Shown here: positions 1 to 6,674 of the stretch, one piece after another
Layout of the letters: each line of letters begins with the position of its first letter
Position numbering within the stretch: position 1 is the stretch's first letter
NCBI GenBank assembly: GCA_905372595.1
Contig: CAJPPS010000019.1
Coordinates: forward strand, 1 to 11,663
Direction: 5' to 3'
Source: an uncultured Capnocytophaga sp.
GTDB taxonomy: Bacteria > Bacteroidota > Bacteroidia > Flavobacteriales > Flavobacteriaceae
Length of the DNA: 11,663 nt
Program-made: the position numbers and the translations under genes
Notes under the pieces: model-generated
Database searches by the model: none
Told to the model about the DNA's origin: nothing
What the model saw: the letters and a program-made list of their open reading frames with translations, nothing else

Positions 1-64
1 GCAATAAACAAACAAAAACAATTAACGTCCAAAAACTAAGACTTTCAATATGTACAAAATTCAT
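1..64 (-). CDS. atpF: ATP synthase F0 subunit b, N-terminal fragment (cut by window edge)
   Basis: An ATG on the minus strand at 64-62 opens a frame that stays open to position 1, giving 21 residues that include SLSFWTLIVFVCLL. A short polar start followed by Phe-Trp-Thr and a hydrophobic run is how Bacteroidota b subunits begin, before the membrane anchor passes into the long peripheral-stalk helix. Subunit b links the a subunit in the membrane to the F1 head and acts as the stator. The gene lies directly downstream of atpE, the expected order a-c-b. The spacer after atpE is 89 bp, unusually long for this operon, and contains a hairpin. No Shine-Dalgarno site is seen, as is normal for the phylum. 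The call rests on position and on a short stretch of sequence, so the identity is likely but not proven. Confidence 0.72.
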   Translation of the reverse strand, partial: MNFVHIESLSFWTLIVFVCLL

Positions 65-108
65 CTATATTATATTTTAATTCTCTTTTGTGTTCTTTAA
101 TTTAGATA

Positions 109-143
109 AATTCGTTCTGCAACCAACCGTTACAGAACGAATT
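109..143 (-). other. Intercistronic hairpin between atpE and atpF
   Basis: A perfect 11-bp inverted repeat (aattcgttctg at 109-119, cagaacgaatt at 133-143) encloses a 13-nt loop and begins 11 nt after the atpE stop codon. No T-run follows it on the minus strand, so it does not look like an ordinary intrinsic terminator. A 3' hairpin here could protect the atpE end of the transcript or cause partial read-through. Either would help make more subunit c than subunit b. The structure is seen directly; the role is inferred. Confidence 0.6.
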
Positions 144-153
144 ATAAGGTTGA

Positions 154-360
154 TTATCCTTTCATAAAAGCAACAACTACAGCGAAGAGGGCAACCCCTT
201 CAATAAGTGCAGCTGCGATAATCATAGCTCCTTGAATTTTAGAAGCTGCTTCTGGCTGACGTGCGATAGCTTCCATTGCGGAAGAACCAATCTTACCAAT
301 ACCAAAACCTGCGGCAAGTGCTGCGATGGCAGCTCCAATTCCTGCTAATGCTAATGTCAT
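154..360 (-). CDS. atpE: ATP synthase F0 subunit c (proton-binding c-ring)
   Basis: This 68-residue proteolipid forms the rotating c-ring of the F1Fo ATP synthase. It has two transmembrane helices (about residues 3-28 and 44-66) joined by the family loop ARQPEA at 33-38. Helix 1 carries the Gly/Ala-rich packing motif (GFGIGKIG at 18-25). Glu54 in helix 2 is the ion-binding carboxylate. In sodium-binding c subunits a Gln in helix 1 and Ser-Thr after the Glu complete the site; here Ile21 and Gly55-Val56 occupy those places, which predicts proton coupling. The gene starts 44 bp after the atpB stop and is presumably cotranscribed with it. Length and motifs are normal for the family and the identification is secure. 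Confidence 0.97.
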   Translation of the reverse strand: MTLALAGIGAAIAALAAGFGIGKIGSSAMEAIARQPEAASKIQGAMIIAAALIEGVALFAVVVAFMKG

Positions 361-404
361 AATTTAAAAATATTTAAGTTTAATATAATACTAATTTGAT
401 ATTC

Positions 405-1475
405 CTAATGGCGCTCTTCTGCTACGGCTCCTCCTATGAATAAGGCTGAAAGTAGAGTGAAAACATAAGCCTGAATAAAAGCCACCAATAACTCCAATAT
501 ACTTATAAATAGAGAGAATCCTACAGAAACTGGAGAAACAAAAATTGTTTTAAGAGTAAAGATAAGCCCTATCAAGCTCAGAATGATTACGTGACCTGCT
601 GTAATATTGGCAAACAAACGTATCATCAAAGAGAAAGGCTTAGTAAGCATTCCAATAATCTCCACAGGTATCATAATAGGTGCTAACCACTTAGGCACCC
701 CTGGTGTTGCAAAAATATGTTGCCAGTAGTTTCTGTTCCCGCTGAAAGTAGTAATAAGGAAAGTGATAACAGCAAGTGTTCCTGTAAAAACAATATCATT
801 GGTAAGAGTTCCTGAAATGATAGGCACCAACCCTAATAAGTTCCCTATCAAAATAAGAAAAAATACAGTAAGAAGATAAGGCATATAGCGTTCGTACTTA
901 TGATTTCCTATATTAGGAACAGCAATATCATCACGAACGAAAACGACCAAAGTCTCTAAGAGATTCGCAAAGCCCTTAGGAGCTTTAGGGTTTTTCTTAT
1001 AAGAACGTGCTACAGCTGTAAAAGCTAAGAACATAATCAGTGCTATTAGGAAGAGTAACACCACATTCTTAGTAATAGAGAAGTCCAACGGACGAGGATT
1101 TTCAAGTTTATGATCATTATTGTAGGAAAGTGTCCCATTGGCATCTGTGTAGTGAATCTGTCCGTGAACTCTAACAAAGTAAAGTCCTTTTTTCTCTACA
1201 ATAACCTCACCTTTGTCATCGTGATGGAACTCACTAGAGAGAAAAGTAACCAACCCATTTTCTGTCCAAAGAATAATGGGAAGTGGTAACGTTACAGGAG
1301 TACCTTGCCAATCTAACAAATGATATTCGTGTGAATCGCTTATGTGGTGCATAATCACATCGGTAAAACTCTCTTCTTCTTGAGGATTTTGAGTCTGTTC
1401 TGGAGACGCGAACACGCCAAGAGGAAAAGCTAAAATACTCAAAAACAAGTATTTACTAATGATTTTTCGTATCAT
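405..1475 (-). CDS. atpB: ATP synthase F0 subunit a with secreted N-terminal extension
   Basis: Subunit a forms the two half-channels through which protons reach the c-ring. The 356-residue protein starts with a signal-peptide-like segment (1-23, ending VFA-SP). A periplasmic region rich in His and acidic residues follows to about 135, a layout typical of Bacteroidota a subunits and absent from the E. coli protein. Membrane helices lie near 137-156, 198-219, 228-245, 265-283, 288-310 and 317-350. The essential Arg is Arg286 in LMIRLFANITAGH. Other conserved polar positions are Asn212 in GNLLGLVP, Glu328 and Gln335 in the last helix. The ATG at 1475 lies about 40 nt from a good Bacteroidota promoter, so atpB is probably the first gene of its transcript. 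No atpI-like gene precedes it here. Confidence 0.96.
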   Translation of the reverse strand: MIRKIISKYLFLSILAFPLGVFASPEQTQNPQEEESFTDVIMHHISDSHEYHLLDWQGTPVTLPLPIILWTENGLVTFLSSEFHHDDKGEVIVEKKGLYFVRVHGQIHYTDANGTLSYNNDHKLENPRPLDFSITKNVVLLFLIALIMFLAFTAVARSYKKNPKAPKGFANLLETLVVFVRDDIAVPNIGNHKYERYMPYLLTVFFLILIGNLLGLVPIISGTLTNDIVFTGTLAVITFLITTFSGNRNYWQHIFATPGVPKWLAPIMIPVEIIGMLTKPFSLMIRLFANITAGHVIILSLIGLIFTLKTIFVSPVSVGFSLFISILELLVAFIQAYVFTLLSALFIGGAVAEERH

Positions 1476-1523
1476 TCTTTTAGTAATTATAGTTTATATA
1501 GCGTTTGTCTTTATTTGCAGGGA

Positions 1524-1531
1524 CAAAGGTA
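1524..1531 (-). promoter_or_regulatory. Promoter -7 element for the atpB-atpE-atpF operon
   Basis: On the minus strand this is TACCTTTG, an exact match to the Bacteroidota -7 consensus TAnnTTTG, placed 48 bp before the atpB start codon. A TTG-type -33 element is not evident in the AT-rich DNA upstream. The same eight bases form the -7 element of the receptor operon at 5517-5524. Confidence 0.6.
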
Positions 1532-1659
1532 CATTTTTATTTTCATTTTTACGTATATTTTGGTCTTTTTTAAGAAAATATATTTTCAACAACCTATGTT
1601 ATTTATAATCAATATACTTTTAACTAAAATCTTTCACATCCTATGTAACTATAAGTCAA

Positions 1660-1683
1660 AGACTGCCCTTTTGGGGACAGCCT
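1660..1683 (-). terminator. Terminator-like hairpin after the receptor/lipoprotein operon
   Basis: On the minus strand AGGCTGTCC and GGGCAGTCT can form a 9-bp stem with two G-U pairs around a 6-nt loop (CCAAAA). The short T-rich stretch TTTGACTT follows. It lies 26 bp past the lipoprotein stop codon and ahead of the atpB promoter, where a terminator is expected. The U tract is weak, so termination may be incomplete. The rest of the 234-bp gap between the lipoprotein gene and atpB holds only AT-rich DNA and the atpB promoter. Confidence 0.6.
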
Positions 1684-1709
1684 CTGAGTTATTTCAAAGT
1701 AATTATTCT

Positions 1710-3026
1710 CTAGAACACACCTAAGTAAAGAGCTCCTCCTGCTACTTCTAGCTCAGCTCCCTTAACAAAGCCATTAGCTTCTGCCTTGGTAGGATCAAAG
1801 ATATATACATTTCCATTAGCATCTATAGGACAGAGAGGCATATAGAGCTTTCCGTTATACACTTTCGCTGTCTGGTAGAAGTTTAGCCATAGTTTCTCAG
1901 GAACATTCATCTTAATAGCTGTTTTGTTATTAAGATCTACCCTTGCTACGCTCCAAGCCCCATTTTCATATCTTCGTGCTGTTGCGGAAGGTGCATAGTT
2001 GATATAACCTATTCCATTTCCTACATAGAAGAACCCTGAAATATTGATATCTTCAGTGAGTCCAAGTGCCGTTTTTACATCAAAATCATATGAAGTATCA
2101 TAGGCTCCTGATGTTATCTTCAATATTTTCCCTGTATTTGTCGGGATTACGTGATAAACACTATTTCCATCATTCACATAAGAGAGTCCATAATATGAAG
2201 AAGGGCTCGCTGTAGCTCCATTTACTGTTGTATTCTTGATAAGAGTAAGGTTATTCAAGGAAGGATAGTCAAGCACCAATGTAGTTGCATTATAAGTATA
2301 ATTTTTGTCATTCTTGCCTGTGGTTGTAATATATTTCGCCCTTGTTGTTCCGAAATAAACCTTTCCATTAGCCACTATGGGGTGACCAAGACCATTTATA
2401 TAGGAGATTTTTCCAGTTTCCTCAGCTTGAGTTTCTAGAGTATATCTCTTTGTTTCCCGCACATTAGCAGTGAAAGATTCTAAATCAATACTCCCTACAA
2501 TAAGAGTAACTTCTGTCCTCTGGTAAGTTCCCTGATCATTCTTTATATGATTGGTAAATACTCCAAAGATAAGAGCTGTACGGTTATCCATCACCTTCCA
2601 AGTTCCTCCTGCATTCCCTAGAATAGGTTCTACACTGATTTCGGCTATTTTCTTATAGAAATCAGTTCCTCCTGTTACTTCATACTTGGTTATTTTTTTT
2701 GTTCCTGCATCATATACAAAAACTTTCTTTCCGTTATCAGTAGCATACATCTGTTGTGTGCGTGTTTGAGGAAGCACAAAACCATTAGACTGGAAATTAA
2801 TCTTTCCTGAGGTCATTTTCTCCTGAGAGAGAGGAAGAATAGCCCAGTCAGAGTTTCTTTCGTGCCCTACACGATAAATCACATTGAAATTTTCCTCTAC
2901 CTGCCCTGAAGGAGGAGTAGGTGCTGGAGTATTGGAGTTGTTATCCTCTTTGTTACAGCCTATTAGTGCTGTCATTGCCATCGCAAGGGACGCAATTTTA
3001 GTTGTTTGAAAAATATTTCTATACAT
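1710..3026 (-). CDS. DUF4374-like surface lipoprotein, XusB-like ligand-binding partner of the receptor
   Basis: The 438-residue protein begins with a lipoprotein signal peptide: a hydrophobic stretch from about 11 to 22, then lipobox LIGC with lipidated Cys24. Directly after the Cys comes NKEDN, which fits X-K-(D/E)2-X, the signal that sends Capnocytophaga lipoproteins to the outer face of the outer membrane. A Pro/Thr-rich linker (33-41) leads to a domain of about 390 residues. It is rich in beta-strand-like segments and in repeats such as NGKVYFGTT, NGKLYMPL and DGNSVYHVIP, suggesting a beta-propeller. This matches the DUF4374 family as I remember it, including B. thetaiotaomicron XusB, which binds ferric siderophores. 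The gene starts 15 bp after the receptor stop codon, so the two are cotranscribed. The ligand cannot be read from the sequence. Lipoprotein call is firm; the family call is good; siderophore binding is inference. Confidence 0.85.
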   Translation of the reverse strand: MYRNIFQTTKIASLAMAMTALIGCNKEDNNSNTPAPTPPSGQVEENFNVIYRVGHERNSDWAILPLSQEKMTSGKINFQSNGFVLPQTRTQQMYATDNGKKVFVYDAGTKKITKYEVTGGTDFYKKIAEISVEPILGNAGGTWKVMDNRTALIFGVFTNHIKNDQGTYQRTEVTLIVGSIDLESFTANVRETKRYTLETQAEETGKISYINGLGHPIVANGKVYFGTTRAKYITTTGKNDKNYTYNATTLVLDYPSLNNLTLIKNTTVNGATASPSSYYGLSYVNDGNSVYHVIPTNTGKILKITSGAYDTSYDFDVKTALGLTEDINISGFFYVGNGIGYINYAPSATARRYENGAWSVARVDLNNKTAIKMNVPEKLWLNFYQTAKVYNGKLYMPLCPIDANGNVYIFDPTKAEANGFVKGAELEVAGGALYLGVF

Positions 3027-3041
3027 AAAATAAAAAATTAG

Positions 3042-5498
3042 TTACTGAATCGAATAGGTAATCTTACCATAGAGAGCTCTTCCGGGTTTCTGTAGAGCGA
3101 AATTATCGAACACCTGAGTATCGAATATATTTTTAATATTAAAAGCCAGAGTAATTCTCTTATTAGGGAAAGTATAAGCAACCCCAATATCGTGCAGAGG
3201 CTGAGCTGGAATAGTCGTTTTGTTTGAAGAGCCCAAATTCTCCCAATTGAGATAGAACCAATGTGTATAACCAAAATTATAGTCAAAAGTACATTTGTCT
3301 TCCTTGGCAAAGAGTCCTTGTTTTATATATTCTATATGTGTATTAGAGGTGAAAAAGGGCTGATTCCTTAATCTGTTTTTATATTGGAAATAGCGGATTC
3401 CTGCCTTATCATACTCTAGGTTAAACACCGCCCTATTATAGGACAAATTACTATGAACAAAGAAAGATTTACCCAAGCTATAATGCACATCCATATCCAC
3501 TCCTTTGCTATTTATCTTACCCAAATTTTCAAAACTAAAAGAATCATCTGTCTCGCGGGGCACTCCACGAGTGATTAAATCATTGATATCTCTTACAAAG
3601 AAATTAATCTCGGAGGAAATTTTATGTTTCTTATAATGAAAATCGCCTATATTCATTCCTATATTGAAGTTGGTACTTCTCTCTGGGTTCAGGGTATAGT
3701 TTGCATTGACCATTTCACTTGTATTCCCAAGGAGTTCAGTTGCAGAAGGCAATCGGATAGCTTTCTCTGCAGAAGATGTTAATATCAGCTTAGAGGATAT
3801 CTTATAGGCAAGTACAGCTCCATATCCCTGATGGTCTATTCCTTTTTTGTGCTTTCGGGTAGTAGTGGTGTAACCCAAGCGAGGATGAATACGTGTGGTT
3901 ACTTCAGTAAGAGATACATTCTGATGATAAAACTTATAAAAAAGATTAGTTCTTAGCTTTTTATGAAAGAAATTTGCTTCATAATTAAGTCCAAGAATAT
4001 GCTTATTATACCTTCGCTTGTCCAGAGCATCACGTGATTCCTGAGGTAGCAAAGGGTCATCTATCTTCCGAGAGAACCCGTTATAGAAATAGCTGGCACT
4101 AACGTTCTGATTCTTTGTAAAATGATAAGCCAAGTAGGTACGATTAGCAATATTTTCTTCTGTATTTTCGGCTCTTGTAGCAATACTTGCTTCTCCTCCT
4201 TGAGGATTAAGCTGTTCTTCTCCTAAGTAATTTCTTACTCTCTGTCCCAGCCAATTATAAATATGTGGGTCATCATCTATCAGATTTCTATAAGTAAGCG
4301 AATAAGTAGTGAAGGTATTCAGGCTTAGCCCCTTCCAGAACAAATGATGCTTTTTGTACTGTAAGCTTGCCAATCCACTATGGCTATTGGTTCTTCGGTT
4401 TCCATAAACAACATTCATTGTAGCTCCCGTCTGGATATCCTTTTCCATTTGAGAAAACATAAAACCTAAGGAGAAATCATCAGCCCATTTCTTTTGTACA
4501 AATCCTATATTTCCTTTGATTCCACTAGCCCCATAGCGGTCGTGAAAACGTTTGGCTGTAACATACTTAATACGCCCTGTCTCTGGATCGGTTATATAAA
4601 CATTATCTCCCCATACTTTATAGTTATTATCTGTATAGTTATGATACGAAGAGAGATTGGCAACCAACCCCAATTCAGGTTGCCTAAAGGTCGTGTTCAA
4701 GTCCCATTGGTGAGTATTATAGGAGCCATAAGAATAGGATGTTATTAAGGAATTGGAAACATTTTTCTTAAGAACTATGTTAATACCTCCTCCTAAGGCA
4801 TCTTCGGAGATTTCTGTAGGTAATACTCCCTTATATACTTCTATCCTATCAATCATAGAAGGAGGAATACTACTGAGAGAGAAAGAACGCCCATAATTGC
4901 GAATTGGAATTCCGTCTATAAAAATCCTAACAGAATTTCCTGTAAGTCCGTTAAGGTTAAAAGTCATTTCGGAACCTATCCCTGCTGACTGCCGGATTTT
5001 TACTCCTGAGGAACGCCCCAGAAGTTCCGTAGTCTGGATATTCTTAAGGCTTGCTTCCTGAGTCTTTATTACATTCATTGCATAACCTTTTTCCTTAATC
5101 TCCTCACCTTTTCCTTTACGCACAACCACCACTTCAGAGAGGCTTATTTCCTCATTTTTGTCCAATTTGACAATTATTTTGTTTATTTTTTCTTTAGCAA
5201 ATACCTTAGTTGTAAGAGGAGCTTGGTCAAAAACGCGAATTTCCACCAAATATTCTTTCCCTAAAGGAATATTCTTAATGGTAAATGCTCCTTTTTCATC
5301 TGTATAAGCAAAAAAATTCGTCTTAGGGATATAAACAGTTGCCGACTGAACAGGCGTTCCATCCTTATAGAGGACTCTTCCTGAGATGATTCCTTTTCCT
5401 TGCTCTTGTGAGAAAGAAAAAGTTATCATTAACAAGCACATAACTAAAATAATCGTTTTGAAAAGACAGGAAAAAGAATTTTCTCTTGGAAACAACAT
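3042..5498 (-). CDS. TonB-dependent outer-membrane receptor with carboxypeptidase-regulatory-like N-terminal domain (siderophore-type)
   Basis: The 818-residue protein has a signal peptide (about 1-30, cleaved near SFS-QEQ). A CarboxypepD_reg-like beta-sandwich follows (about 36-113, with GRVLYKDGTPVQSATVYIP). Next are a TonB-box-like strand (SLSEVVVV, 119-126), a plug domain (about 136-245, with RIFIDGIPI and GGGINIVLKK) and a 22-strand-type barrel to the C-terminus. The barrel contains the receptor signature of a NYTLNPERS-type segment and a final IKNIFDTQVF region. The length suits siderophore or heme receptors rather than the roughly 1000-residue SusC type, and no SusD gene is nearby. The last residues (KITYSIQ) lack the usual terminal aromatic residue. 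It is the first gene of an operon with the XusB-like lipoprotein and diverges from a secreted esterase gene. Energised uptake of an iron chelate is the likely role; the substrate is inferred from context. Confidence 0.9.
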   Translation of the reverse strand: MLFPRENSFSCLFKTIILVMCLLMITFSFSQEQGKGIISGRVLYKDGTPVQSATVYIPKTNFFAYTDEKGAFTIKNIPLGKEYLVEIRVFDQAPLTTKVFAKEKINKIIVKLDKNEEISLSEVVVVRKGKGEEIKEKGYAMNVIKTQEASLKNIQTTELLGRSSGVKIRQSAGIGSEMTFNLNGLTGNSVRIFIDGIPIRNYGRSFSLSSIPPSMIDRIEVYKGVLPTEISEDALGGGINIVLKKNVSNSLITSYSYGSYNTHQWDLNTTFRQPELGLVANLSSYHNYTDNNYKVWGDNVYITDPETGRIKYVTAKRFHDRYGASGIKGNIGFVQKKWADDFSLGFMFSQMEKDIQTGATMNVVYGNRRTNSHSGLASLQYKKHHLFWKGLSLNTFTTYSLTYRNLIDDDPHIYNWLGQRVRNYLGEEQLNPQGGEASIATRAENTEENIANRTYLAYHFTKNQNVSASYFYNGFSRKIDDPLLPQESRDALDKRRYNKHILGLNYEANFFHKKLRTNLFYKFYHQNVSLTEVTTRIHPRLGYTTTTRKHKKGIDHQGYGAVLAYKISSKLILTSSAEKAIRLPSATELLGNTSEMVNANYTLNPERSTNFNIGMNIGDFHYKKHKISSEINFFVRDINDLITRGVPRETDDSFSFENLGKINSKGVDMDVHYSLGKSFFVHSNLSYNRAVFNLEYDKAGIRYFQYKNRLRNQPFFTSNTHIEYIKQGLFAKEDKCTFDYNFGYTHWFYLNWENLGSSNKTTIPAQPLHDIGVAYTFPNKRITLAFNIKNIFDTQVFDNFALQKPGRALYGKITYSIQ

Positions 5499-5516
5499 CT
5501 TTTATTAAAATTTTGG

Positions 5517-5548
5517 CAAAGGTATTATTTTTATTTATTCTAAACAAA
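5517..5548 (-). promoter_or_regulatory. Promoter of the receptor/lipoprotein operon
   Basis: On the minus strand a -33-like TTTG (5548-5545) is followed, after 20 bp, by TACCTTTG (5524-5517), an exact match to the Bacteroidota -7 consensus TAnnTTTG. The -7 box ends 18 bp before the receptor start codon, so the leader would be short. No convincing Fur-type palindrome was found in the 109-bp intergenic region, so iron control is not shown. Confidence 0.68.
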
Positions 5549-5576
5549 TTTTTATTCATTATTTTTCAAGATTTAC

Positions 5577-5584
5577 TATCTTTG
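5577..5584 (+). promoter_or_regulatory. Promoter -7 element for the secreted esterase gene
   Basis: TATCTTTG matches the Bacteroidota -7 consensus TAnnTTTG and ends 23 bp before the esterase start codon. No clear TTG lies at the -33 position; the DNA there is a run of T and A. The box faces away from the receptor promoter about 50 bp to its left, so a regulator bound between them could control both directions. Confidence 0.55.
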
Positions 5585-5607
5585 CATTTTGAAATAGCTG
5601 AGAAATA

Positions 5608-6663
5608 ATGAAAAAAATATTTTTAAGCCTACTTATTTTATGTAGCTTACAAGGGTATGGACAAGCCCCCATCTGTATAGGAGAAACATTTTCTATGGAA
5701 AGCACCATCCTGGAAGAAACCAGAAAAGTTGATATTTATCTACCACCTTCCTATACAAACTCACAGTTACAACCCAGCGATTATCCTGTTATTTATTTGC
5801 TGGATGCCGAGAATAATTTCCGTTACTTTACTACCTTGATGGAGAAACTAACCCAAGGTATCCCCTCTGTTCCTGAATTTATCATCATCGGAATAGAAAA
5901 CACCCAGCGAGAACGAGATCTAACGCCTATTTCCCTTCCTAACAATCCAGAAAACACAGGTGGAAATCCTTTATTTTTATCTTTCCTCAAAGAAGAAGTT
6001 GTCCCAATGGTTAAAGAAAAGTATCGTTGTAAGGATTTTCGCATCCTAGTGGGGCATTCCCTAAGTGGGCTTGCTACTATCAATGCACTTATTACTGAGA
6101 CAGAACTTTTTAACGTTTATATTGCTCACGATCCCAGCCTGTGGTGGAATAATAATTATGGACTTGAGCTATTTGAAAAGAACAAAGGCAAAGATTTTCT
6201 TAATCGCATCTTATATATTTCTCATTCTGAACAGAAAAAACGAGATAATGGCAGAGAAAGACACGTAGCCAGCCTTCAGCAGTTAGAAGAAATGTTTTTC
6301 AGAGGAGATTTCCAGAATATTCAATGGAAAATCGTAGGATATCCTAAAGAAAATCACGGTAGCATCCAGATTATTGGTAATTTAAACCTCATCCGTGACC
6401 TTTTTAGTGAAATATTCATCGACCGTAGTGAAATCCTAAAAAACCCCTCTATTATTGACCAACGATATCAAGCCTTATCGGAAAAACTACACTATCCATT
6501 TTCTCCTTCCGAGCTTTACCTGAACAATACCGCTCGTTGGCTAGAGAACTCACATAAAAAAGATATCGCACTGCAACTCCTTAAGGAGAATGCAAAGCGA
6601 TATCCTAATAGTTCGCAAGCCAAAAGAGCTCTAGAGGATTTCTTAAACAGAAATCCACAATAG
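5608..6663 (+). CDS. Secreted alpha/beta-hydrolase of the esterase D / Fes-IroE-like group, with C-terminal TPR-like tail
   Basis: The 351-residue protein has a signal peptide (about 1-20, MKKIFLSLLILCSLQGYGQA) and should act in the periplasm. Cys12 sits in LILC, a poor lipobox, so a lipoprotein is unlikely. The esterase domain (PF00756 type) spans about 24-270. It starts with VDIYLPPSY, continues with YPVIYLLDAENN and FIIIGIENTQRERDLTP, and has the nucleophile elbow GHSLSG at 149-154 with Ser151 as nucleophile. The family motif DPSLWW follows at 175-180 and the likely catalytic His250 lies in ENHGS. The second Gly of GxSxG is Ser153, a variant. Residues about 300-348 look like one TPR-type helical pair (DIALQLLKENAKRYPNSSQAKRAL, shown in part). 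The family includes enterochelin and salmochelin esterases; IroE is periplasmic and uses a Ser-His dyad. Being divergent from the receptor operon supports a role in opening the imported ligand, but other ester substrates are possible. Confidence 0.85.
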   Translation: MKKIFLSLLILCSLQGYGQAPICIGETFSMESTILEETRKVDIYLPPSYTNSQLQPSDYPVIYLLDAENNFRYFTTLMEKLTQGIPSVPEFIIIGIENTQRERDLTPISLPNNPENTGGNPLFLSFLKEEVVPMVKEKYRCKDFRILVGHSLSGLATINALITETELFNVYIAHDPSLWWNNNYGLELFEKNKGKDFLNRILYISHSEQKKRDNGRERHVASLQQLEEMFFRGDFQNIQWKIVGYPKENHGSIQIIGNLNLIRDLFSEIFIDRSEILKNPSIIDQRYQALSEKLHYPFSPSELYLNNTARWLENSHKKDIALQLLKENAKRYPNSSQAKRALEDFLNRNPQ

Positions 6664-6674
6664 GATACTATCCT
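6662..6674. repeat. Short palindrome joining two convergent stop codons
   Basis: AGGATA-C-TATCCT is a perfect 6-bp inverted repeat around one base, spanning the end of the esterase stop codon (TAG, 6661-6663) and the whole GH57-like stop codon (TAG on the minus strand, 6670-6668). The two genes are 4 bp apart and there is no room for separate terminators. The repeat is too short to be a good terminator on its own and may be coincidence. Confidence 0.4.

Noticed and set aside
1515..1724. Plus-strand open frame of 69 codons between the lipoprotein gene and atpB
   Set aside because: It is low-complexity, AT-driven sequence rich in Phe, Ile and Lys, and it overlaps the atpB promoter, the terminator hairpin and the end of the lipoprotein gene.
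3038..3310. Minus-strand frame of 90 codons overlapping the end of the receptor gene
   Set aside because: It lies in a different frame inside a well-supported receptor barrel and resembles no known protein.
5499..5607. Fur box between receptor and esterase
   Set aside because: The region is AT-rich, but no GATAATGAT-type inverted repeat could be found by eye.
5641..5643. Cys12 of the esterase as a lipoprotein lipidation site
   Set aside because: The residues before it are L-I-L, without the small residue expected at -1 of a lipobox, and a normal signal peptidase I site follows at GYGQA.
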